From positions 1 through 9,223 of the forward strand of contig SKMG01000313.1 in assembly GCA_007121175.1 (NCBI GenBank): a DNA stretch of 9,223 bases, written 5' to 3'. Each line of letters starts with the position of its first letter. Position 1 is the first letter of the stretch. The stretch comes from Trueperaceae bacterium (GTDB lineage: Bacteria > Deinococcota > Deinococci > Deinococcales > Trueperaceae). Below are positions 1-5,355 of the stretch, piece by piece. Made by a program: the position numbers and the translations under genes. The notes below the pieces were generated by a model. The model was given only the letters and a program-made list of their open reading frames with translations. It was not told where the DNA came from and did no database searches.

Positions 1-321
1 CGGCCCGAGCGCCGCGACGAGCGGCCGCCAGGGCCCCGCCGACCCGTCGAGGATCGGCACCTCCGGCCCCTCTACTTCGATGACCACGCCGGCCCAGAAG
101 CCGGCGGCGCGCAGCGCCGCGAGCAGGTGCTCGACCGTCGCGATGCGGACGCCGTCGCTGCCGAGCACGGTGCAGCGGTCGGTCGAGATCACGGCGCTGG
201 CGTCCACCGGTAGGTCGCGGCCAGCGAGCCGGAAGCGCAGCGGTCCGTCGTCACGGTGGAGGCGGACTCGTCCGGTGCGGCCGGTGTGGATGCCGACGCC
301 CTCGACCAGGCCCGCGTTCAC
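1..321 (-). CDS. lpxC: UDP-3-O-acyl-N-acetylglucosamine deacetylase LpxC, N-terminal 107 codons (runs off left edge)
   Basis: LpxC is the zinc-dependent deacetylase that makes the committed step of lipid A synthesis in the cytoplasm. Seen in the sequence: GVGIHTG at residues 8-14, TVEHLLAAL at 62-70 (Glu64 and His65 match the catalytic Glu78 and zinc ligand His79 of E. coli LpxC), and [14 protein letters not shown] at 85-98. The start is a GTG whose last two bases begin the lpxD stop codon (GTGA overlap), with GAGG about ten bases upstream, which implies translational coupling to lpxD. The first strand and the loop after it are shorter than in E. coli: GVGxHTG begins seven residues earlier and the usual PAP-type loop is reduced. 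The frame is open to the window edge, so the second half of the protein, with the other zinc ligands, is not visible. The identity is secure; the exact start is slightly less so. Confidence 0.92.
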   Translation of the reverse strand, partial: MNAGLVEGVGIHTGRTGRVRLHRDDGPLRFRLAGRDLPVDASAVISTDRCTVLGSDGVRIATVEHLLAALRAAGFWAGVVIEVEGPEVPILDGSAGPWRPLVAALGP

Positions 322-1409
322 CGGCCCGGGCCCTCGCCGCCGTCTCGGCAGCTGCCGGCGGCCGTTCCACGGAGCGTGCGCCACATCGCCTCGAGCCTGC
401 CGATCAGGTAGCGTTCGCGGATCCAGCTGCGCACGGGTTGGGCCGGGAACCCGCCCCACGCCTCGCCGGCGGGCACGTTCTTGGTCACGCCGGCGCGTCC
501 GGCCAGGCGCGCGCCGGCGCCGATCGTCACGTGATCGGCCACGCCGACCATGCCCCCGAGCAGCGCACCGTCGGCGATGCTCGCGCTGCCCCCGATGCCG
601 CAGAGCCCGGCGATCACCACGTCGTCGCCGATCTGCACGTTGTGCCCGACCTGCACGAGGTTGTCGAGTTTGCAGCGGTTCCCGATACGGGTGGGATGGA
701 GCGTGCCGCGGTCGATGCAGGCGTTGGCGCCGATCTCGACGTCGTCGCCGATGTCGACGCCGCCCAAGTGGTGGATCTTCTCCGCGCCCTGGGGGCCGAA
801 GGCGTAGCCGAAACCGTCCGCGCCGACGACCACACCGGCGTGGAGTCGGCAGCGCCGTCCGAGCCGGACCCCGTCGTAGAGCGTCACGCGCGCGAAGAGG
901 ACGGTGTCGTCGCCGAGCTGCGCGTCCTCGCCTACGCTCGCGAGCGGGCCGATCACCACTCGGTCGCCCAGCCGGGCTCGGGCGGCTACGACCGCGCCGG
1001 GCCCGACACGCACGTCACGGCCCAGCCGGGCGCTGGGGTGCACGACGGCGCTACGGTCCACGCCCTCGGCCGCTGCTGGCGGACGGTGGTCGAGCGCACG
1101 GCTGAGGCGCGCTAGCGCGAGCCGGGCGTCATCGACCAGCAACAGAGCGAGGCCCGCAGCCGCCGCGGAGCGCAGCAGCGCGGCGCGCTCGCCTTCGTCG
1201 GCGGGGCGGGCCACGACGGCCTTCGCGCCGCGCGCCCGCAGTTCGGCTACGTCTGCGTGCTCCGCGTCGAGCACGACCACGATCGCGCCCTCGACGGGAG
1301 CGTCGGGAGGGCAGAGCGTGGTGACGCTGCGCGCGGGTCCGTGGTGCTCGGCGCCGATGGCGGCGGCGAGCGCCGTGCTCTCGTGATCGCCCCCGTCAGC
1401 CGTCGTCAT
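318..1409 (-). CDS. lpxD: UDP-3-O-(3-hydroxyacyl)glucosamine N-acyltransferase LpxD
   Basis: LpxD adds the second, N-linked hydroxyacyl chain to the lipid A precursor, using acyl-ACP, directly after LpxC. The 363-residue product has a divergent N-terminal uridine-binding domain (about 10-112), then hexapeptide repeats of a left-handed beta helix (about 117-315), then a helical C-terminus (about 328-346). Family signatures are visible: DGFGYAFG at 198-205, KIHHLGG at 211-217, [10 protein letters not shown] at 226-235, KLDN at 247-250 and VGHNV at 254-258, where His256 matches the catalytic histidine of E. coli LpxD (His239). FPAQPVRSW at 321-329 is the usual end of the helix domain. The frame opens further upstream, but ATG at 1409 is chosen because GAGG sits six bases before it and because an earlier start would run deep into the preceding gene. 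It overlaps that gene by 14 bases. It is shared by an lpxD-lpxC unit in the same order as in some diderm Firmicutes. Confidence 0.96.
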   Translation of the reverse strand: MTTADGGDHESTALAAAIGAEHHGPARSVTTLCPPDAPVEGAIVVVLDAEHADVAELRARGAKAVVARPADEGERAALLRSAAAAGLALLLVDDARLALARLSRALDHRPPAAAEGVDRSAVVHPSARLGRDVRVGPGAVVAARARLGDRVVIGPLASVGEDAQLGDDTVLFARVTLYDGVRLGRRCRLHAGVVVGADGFGYAFGPQGAEKIHHLGGVDIGDDVEIGANACIDRGTLHPTRIGNRCKLDNLVQVGHNVQIGDDVVIAGLCGIGGSASIADGALLGGMVGVADHVTIGAGARLAGRAGVTKNVPAGEAWGGFPAQPVRSWIRERYLIGRLEAMWRTLRGTAAGSCRDGGEGPGR

Positions 1410-3099
1410 CGTCGTCCTCGAGCTCCAGCGGCAGCCGCTCAACGCCGTGCACGACGTACGGGAAGGAGCGCCGCGCGAGCAGCTGCCAGCGCCCCTGCGC
1501 ATCGCGGACCTCGATCACCAGGTCGCCGCTGCGGGGTCGCTCGCGCAGCACCGCGAGCAGCTCGGCATACGAGAGCACCAGCGTGTCGATGCCGCCCTCG
1601 TGGTCGTCGTCGCGGGGTTCGGCAGCGCCTCGGATCACCAGCTCCGCATCGGGGTGCAGGGCGTCGGGCAGGGTGACGCTGAGCGTGTGCACCTCGCTCT
1701 GCCGCCGCCAGGGCTGCAGCCGGAGGTGCAGCCCGACCGCGCCGCCGGCGCGGATCGGTCCCCCCTCCAAGAGCGCCTGGACCAGCTCGCCGTCGCGGCG
1801 CGCTTCGTCGAGTTCGATCAGCAGCCGCAGCCCCTTCGGTCTGGGCGCCTCGAAGGCGTTGGCCGCCAGCAGCGCCAGCGGCGCGCCGGCCATGCGGGCC
1901 GCAGCCAGCGCCACGTCCGCGGGGTGCGAGACCTCCTCGAGCAGCCGCAGCGGCGGCCCTCCGTCGAGCTCCAGCTCCCAGGCCAGCGTGGCGCTGCCGG
2001 GAGAGACGCGGCGCCAGGCGCGGTCGATGCCCTCGAGCGTGGCGACGGCCACCAGCAGCGGCCAGAGCGGCTCGGCCGTCGCCACCTCGAAGCGGAGCGT
2101 CTCGCGCCGCGCGCCGATGTCGACGTTGAGCGTGACCGGCAGCAGCCGGGGCTTCTGGCCGAGGCGGGCGGTGATGCCCGTCGGCGTGTCCGCCACCACC
2201 GCACCTAAGAGGTCGGGTGCGAGGTTGGCGAGCTTGAAGGGCACGCGCCGGCTCGGCACGATCGCGGTGATGTCGGCCCCGGCGAGCGCCCAGGAGGCGG
2301 GCCCGGTGCCCAGGAACGGGTGACCGAACGCGAGCAGCTCGTCGCCGACGATCTCGGTGACGGTGCCGATGGCGGCGACGTCGAGGTCGCCCCGCACCAG
2401 CTGGAGCGCGACGGCGGAGCCGGCGCGGAGCTCGCGGTCGCCCTCGTCGACGCCAGCTGCGGCTCCGCCAGCGGAGAGCGCCATGAGGCGCTGGGGCGCG
2501 AGCGTGAGCACCGTGTCCTCGAGCAGCGACAGCGCCCGCTCGCCGAGGCCCGCGACCAGCACTGGCGTCGCCACCGCGCGGGCCCCGGCCGGCAGCGGGG
2601 GCAGGGCCTCGCCGAGCGGCTCGTCGCGCATGGCCTCGATCGGCATCACCAGCGCCAGGTTGCCGTCGCTCTCGGGGAAGACGTAAGCGATGGCGCCGAG
2701 CAGCGACTGCCGGCCGTCGAGGTCGAGGTAGACCGGGCTCCCGCTCATGCCCGCCGCGACCCCGCCGGCGGCTTCGATCAGCTCGCCGGACGCGCGGATG
2801 AGCAGCAGTGGCAGCCCGCCCGGGCCGAGCCCTCGCTGCAGCGCCAGCACCTGGACCTCGAAGCGCTCGAGACGGTTGCCGGCGGCGGCGGTGACGCCGA
2901 AGCCCGCCAGGCCGGGCTCGATGCGCTCGAGCGGGAAGGCCGGCAGCCGCGCCGCCGGACCCGCGGGTGGCGGCTCCTGTCCGGCCCCCGTTCCGGCGCC
3001 GGCCAGCAGCGCGCACGCCAGCAGCGCGCACGCCAGCAGCCTGCGCAGCTGCGGGACGCACAGCGAGCGCGATGAGCGCGACGAGGCGACGGCGCGCAT
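1396..3099 (-). CDS. Secreted SpoIVB-like peptidase S55 domain protein
   Basis: The 567-residue product begins with an arginine-containing leader and a hydrophobic segment (about 20-39), so it is probably exported; LLAC occurs twice but is only an imperfect lipobox. A segment at 58-157 matches the serine half of the SpoIVB domain: [14 protein letters not shown], then GMSGSP at 117-122 (Ser119 at the nucleophile position) and [10 protein letters not shown] segment at 243-315 matches the histidine half: [15 protein letters not shown] (His260), [19 protein letters not shown]. In B. subtilis SpoIVB these halves occur in the opposite order. The residues aligning with SpoIVB Asp363 and Thr393 appear to be Ser104 and Ala138, so peptidase activity is uncertain. 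Residues 316-567 look like a beta-rich C-terminal region ending in five aspartates. No PDZ domain was recognised. The start overlaps the mreB stop by one base (TGATG). Its place between mreB and lpxD suggests a role in envelope assembly; its substrate is unknown. Confidence 0.85.
   Translation of the reverse strand: MRAVASSRSSRSLCVPQLRRLLACALLACALLAGAGTGAGQEPPPAGPAARLPAFPLERIEPGLAGFGVTAAAGNRLERFEVQVLALQRGLGPGGLPLLLIRASGELIEAAGGVAAGMSGSPVYLDLDGRQSLLGAIAYVFPESDGNLALVMPIEAMRDEPLGEALPPLPAGARAVATPVLVAGLGERALSLLEDTVLTLAPQRLMALSAGGAAAGVDEGDRELRAGSAVALQLVRGDLDVAAIGTVTEIVGDELLAFGHPFLGTGPASWALAGADITAIVPSRRVPFKLANLAPDLLGAVVADTPTGITARLGQKPRLLPVTLNVDIGARRETLRFEVATAEPLWPLLVAVATLEGIDRAWRRVSPGSATLAWELELDGGPPLRLLEEVSHPADVALAAARMAGAPLALLAANAFEAPRPKGLRLLIELDEARRDGELVQALLEGGPIRAGGAVGLHLRLQPWRRQSEVHTLSVTLPDALHPDAELVIRGAAEPRDDDHEGGIDTLVLSYAELLAVLRERPRSGDLVIEVRDAQGRWQLLARRSFPYVVHGVERLPLELEDDDDDG
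1407..1419 (-). promoter_or_regulatory. lpxD ribosome binding site and start embedded in the acidic tail of the S55 gene
   Basis: On the minus strand GAGG (1419-1416) is followed by six bases and then ATG (1409-1407). The same bases, read in the frame of the upstream gene, are Glu-Asp-Asp-Asp codons of its final [10 protein letters not shown], and that gene stops at 1398-1396. The site decides the lpxD start and makes lpxD translation depend on ribosomes finishing the S55 protein. Coupling is inferred; the spacing is seen directly. Confidence 0.65.
3002..3046. repeat. 15-bp tandem repeat in the signal-peptide coding region
   Basis: Two exact copies of GCCAGCAGCGCGCAC (3002-3016 and 3017-3031) are followed by a third partial copy (3032-3046, identical for the first nine bases). 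On the coding strand each unit adds five residues, giving the repeated LLACA of the hydrophobic core in the S55 protein. A unit length divisible by three means copy-number change would lengthen or shorten the core without a frameshift. Confidence 0.9.
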
Positions 3100-4133
3100 C
3101 AGCGACGCAAGAAGGTGTCGGAGATCAGCGCGTCCTGCAAGACCGGGATCATGTCGAGGGCCTGGCCAGTGCCCAGCGCCACGCAGTCGGTCGGGTTCTC
3201 GGCCACTACCACCGGGATGCCGGTGGTCTGCCGCAGCAACTCGTCGAAGTTGAGCAGCAGCGCTCCGCCGCCGGTCATGATGATGCCGCGGTCGATGACG
3301 TCCGAGACGAGTTCCGGCGGCGCGGCCTCGAGCACCCGCCGGACGCCGTCGGCGATCTTCTGGATCGGCTCCTTGAGCGCCTCGACCGTGTCCTCGGTGG
3401 CGACCCGGATGGTCTTGGGCAGGCCGTTGATCAGGTCGCGGCCGCGCACCTCGATCTCACGGCTGTCGTCGGGTCGCACCATCACGGCGGCGCCGACCTT
3501 CATCTTCACCTCTTCGGCGGTGCGGTCGCCGATCAGCAAGTTCTCCTTGTGCCGGATGTAGCGGATGATCGCCTCGTCGAACTCGTTGCCGGCGATGCGC
3601 AGCGACTCCGAGACGACGATGCCACCCAAGCTGATGATGGCGACGTCGGCGGTGCCGCCGCCGATGTCGACGATCATCGAGCCGGTGGGCTCGGCGATCT
3701 GGACGCCGGCGCCGATGGCGGCCGCGAGCGGCTCCTCGATCAAGAACGCCTTGCGGGCTCCGACCTCGCGGGTCGCCTGCAGCACGGCCCGCCGTTCCAC
3801 CTCGGTCACGCCCGAGGGCACGCACACCATGATGTGCGGCTTGAAGAACCGGCCCGCGCCGCTGACGACCTTGCGCACGAAGGACTTGAGCATCTTCTCG
3901 GTCAGGTCGTAATCGGCGATGACGCCGTCACGCATCGGCCGCACCGCGACGATGTTGCCGGGCGTGCGCCCGAGCATGCGGTAGGCCTCGTCGCCGACCG
4001 CCTTGACGTCGCCGGTGTCGCGGACCATCGCGATGACGGAAGGCTCGCGCAGCATGATGCCGCGGCCCTTCACGTAGATCAGGACGGTCGCCGTCCCGAG
4101 GTCCACGCCGATCTCCTGCCAGAATCTCATCAT
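3099..4133 (-). CDS. mreB: Rod shape-determining actin homologue MreB
   Basis: MreB forms antiparallel filaments on the inner face of the cytoplasmic membrane and guides peptidoglycan synthesis. The 344-residue length is typical. Actin-fold nucleotide motifs are present in order: phosphate-1 VDLGTA (10-15), LIEEPLAAAIGAG with the catalytic glutamate region (131-143), phosphate-2 VDIGGGTADVA (155-165), and the adenosine motif TGGGALLL (287-294). A short MRFWQEI at the N-terminus is a plausible membrane-contact segment. Two ATG codons are adjacent; GGAG lies five bases before the first and eight before the second, so either may serve. From memory, GRDLINGLPKTI and AENPTDCVALGTG are closer to Firmicutes/Terrabacteria MreB than to E. 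coli. The expected mreC, mreD, mrdA and rodA do not follow; an S55 gene does, joined by TGATG. A -10-like element lies upstream. Confidence 0.98.
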   Translation of the reverse strand: MMRFWQEIGVDLGTATVLIYVKGRGIMLREPSVIAMVRDTGDVKAVGDEAYRMLGRTPGNIVAVRPMRDGVIADYDLTEKMLKSFVRKVVSGAGRFFKPHIMVCVPSGVTEVERRAVLQATREVGARKAFLIEEPLAAAIGAGVQIAEPTGSMIVDIGGGTADVAIISLGGIVVSESLRIAGNEFDEAIIRYIRHKENLLIGDRTAEEVKMKVGAAVMVRPDDSREIEVRGRDLINGLPKTIRVATEDTVEALKEPIQKIADGVRRVLEAAPPELVSDVIDRGIIMTGGGALLLNFDELLRQTTGIPVVVAENPTDCVALGTGQALDMIPVLQDALISDTFLRR

Positions 4134-4251
4134 CCACTCTCCAGGCGCTGGGGTCGCCGTAGGCGCAGCTGCGGCGTGCCGTGGTGCAGGGCGCGTGGCG
4201 CCGCGGTCGGTGCAGTATACCTACGCCGCCCGGGCCCACTGGCCGGTCGCC
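4134..4251 (-). promoter_or_regulatory. tsaB-mreB intergenic region with candidate promoter for mreB
   Basis: This is the longest non-coding gap in the window. On the minus strand it contains TATACT at 4219-4214, one base from the sigma-70 -10 consensus and conspicuous in such GC-rich DNA; transcription would start near 4207 and give a leader of roughly 75 bases. No convincing -35 hexamer is found at 16-18 bases upstream. A short direct repeat GGTGCAG occurs at 4183-4189 and 4209-4215, the second copy overlapping the -10 element. The ribosome binding site GGAG lies at 4142-4139. Function is inferred from position and motif only. Confidence 0.45.
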
Positions 4252-4881
4252 CTAGCCGTAGCGTGGCTCGGGAGGCGCCCCGCCGGTCACCCGGCGAGCG
4301 TGCCAGGAGGCATCCGGCGGCAGGTCCTCGAAGCGGGGCCAGCCGTCTGCCGGGAGCGCCTCGCGCTCGACGATGAGCGGCATGAGAGCTGTGGCTGCGG
4401 CAGCCGGGAGAGGGCGCGAAGTGGCGGCCGTCGCGGGCCCGGCGGGCGTTGCGACGGGCCCCAGCTGATCGCGGCCGAGGCGCGTTGCGACGAGCGCGTG
4501 CACCCGGCCGCGCCGGGCGTCGACCAGCGCCCAGCCGGTCTCGCCCTCGTCGAGCGCCCCGAAGGCGATCGCCTCGAGCGTGCTGCTGCCCGCGACCGGT
4601 ACGCCGAGCGAGCGGCCCAGACCGAGCGCGGCGGCGACGCCGATGCGGATGCCAGTGTAGGAGCCTGGCCCGACCCCGACACCGATCGCGCTCAGGTCCT
4701 CGCGTCGCACGCCGTGGCGCTCGAGGAACGCCGCGAGTTCTGGCATCAGCCGGCCGGCCATGGCGCGGTCGAGCCGCTCCGCGCTGCGCTCGACGGCATC
4801 GCCATCGGCGTCGAAGAGCGCCAGCGAGAGCCAGGCTGTGGCGCAGTCGAGGCCCAGGATCCATTCGCTCACGGCGCCCAT
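4252..4881 (-). CDS. tsaB: t6A biosynthesis protein TsaB (YeaZ)
   Basis: TsaB is the inactive ASKHA-fold paralogue that dimerises with TsaD and, with TsaE, transfers the threonylcarbamoyl group to A37 of ANN-decoding tRNAs in the cytoplasm. The 209-residue product starts with ILGLDCATAWLSLAL (8-22), the usual beta-hairpin, and has GVGVGPGSYTGIRIG at 67-81, the TsaB family hallmark, followed by GSSTLEAIA (98-106) and the VDARRGRVH motif (120-128). It is slightly shorter than E. coli TsaB (231). The frame extends upstream but the ATG at 4881 is chosen: it has GAGG seven bases upstream, lies one base after the tsaE stop, and gives the expected N-terminus. Adjacent tsaE-tsaB is a common arrangement. 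TsaC and TsaD must be encoded outside the window. Confidence 0.95.
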   Translation of the reverse strand: MGAVSEWILGLDCATAWLSLALFDADGDAVERSAERLDRAMAGRLMPELAAFLERHGVRREDLSAIGVGVGPGSYTGIRIGVAAALGLGRSLGVPVAGSSTLEAIAFGALDEGETGWALVDARRGRVHALVATRLGRDQLGPVATPAGPATAATSRPLPAAAATALMPLIVEREALPADGWPRFEDLPPDASWHARRVTGGAPPEPRYG

Positions 4882-4882
4882 G

Positions 4883-5332
4883 CTAGCGCCTCGGAGGACG
4901 CCGCCAGGTGGCGCCGTAGAGCGCGACGTCGGGGTCGCCGGCGCGGTCGAGCGACAGGTGAAACGCCTCGGGCTCCTCGTCGAGCAGCGACTCGCCCCAC
5001 TCGACCACCGTGAGCCTAGCGCGCTCGCGCAGCTCGTCGAGCCCGAGGGCTCGCAGTGCAGCGGCCCGCTCGAGCCGGTAGGCATCGACGTGGATGAGGG
5101 TGCCTGCCGGGGTGGGGTACTCGTGGACGAGCGCGTAGGTCGGGCTGGTCACCTCGGCAGCGCTCCCGAGGGCGCGGGCCAAGTGCCTGACGAAGGTCGT
5201 CTTCCCGGCGCCCAGCGGCCCGCTCAGCACCAGCAGCGAGCCGGCCGGCAGGGCGTCGGCTGCGGCCCGCGCGAGCGCGGCCACCGCCCGTTCATCCGGT
5301 AGCGCCACCCGTTCGTGGTGCTCGTTCAGCAT
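4883..5332 (-). CDS. tsaE: t6A biosynthesis ATPase TsaE (YjeE)
   Basis: TsaE is the small P-loop ATPase that resets the TsaB-TsaD complex during N6-threonylcarbamoyladenosine formation. In 149 residues the family motifs appear in order: Walker A GPLGAGKT at 38-45, SPTYALVHEY at 63-72 (switch-like threonine region), HVDAYRL at 81-87, and the conserved VVEWGE at 109-114. Length matches the family. The ATG at 5332 has no obvious Shine-Dalgarno sequence; it lies 22 bases after the stop of the upstream coiled-coil gene, with a nine-codon reading frame bridging the gap. It is followed almost directly by tsaB. The identification rests on several independent motifs and is secure; only the start is open. 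Confidence 0.97.
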   Translation of the reverse strand: MLNEHHERVALPDERAVAALARAAADALPAGSLLVLSGPLGAGKTTFVRHLARALGSAAEVTSPTYALVHEYPTPAGTLIHVDAYRLERAAALRALGLDELRERARLTVVEWGESLLDEEPEAFHLSLDRAGDPDVALYGATWRRPPRR

Positions 5333-5355
5333 CGGCGCGACGTGGCGCCGCGCAT
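5326..5355 (-). other. Nine-codon bridging reading frame between the coiled-coil gene and tsaE (tentative)
   Basis: The stop of the upstream gene (TGA, 5357-5355) overlaps an ATG (5355-5353) as TGATG. From this ATG a frame of nine codons (MRGATSRRC) runs to a TGA at 5328-5326, which lies inside the second and third codons of tsaE (ATGCTGAAC). A ribosome could therefore terminate, restart, and terminate again two bases after the tsaE ATG. It could be chance: such short frames are common. No conserved peptide is implied. Confidence 0.3.

Noticed and set aside
80..1115. Long plus-strand reading frames opposite lpxC and lpxD
   Set aside because: They are Arg/Ala/Pro-rich low-complexity translations without motifs, opposite strongly supported genes; such antisense frames are expected in GC-rich DNA.
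1410..1502. lpxD starting at the upstream ATG near 1502
   Set aside because: The extra 31 residues (Ser/Arg/Cys-rich) are read from the upstream gene in another frame and do not resemble an LpxD N-terminus.
3030..3045. S55 protein as a lipoprotein through LLAC
   Set aside because: The -2 Leu does not fit the usual lipobox and LLAC sits in the middle of the hydrophobic core; kept only as a possibility.
2967..4376. 469-codon plus-strand reading frame opposite mreB
   Set aside because: It covers mreB antisense and crosses two gene borders; its His/Asp/Arg-rich product resembles no family, whereas mreB is unmistakable.
4130..4864. Minus-strand frame overlapping tsaB
   Set aside because: Arg/Ala-rich frame-shifted translation of tsaB without its own motifs or start signals.
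4882..5085. tsaB starting at the upstream ATG near 5085
   Set aside because: The extra 68 residues are an out-of-frame reading of tsaE; the ATG at 4881 has a good ribosome binding site and gives the expected TsaB N-terminus.
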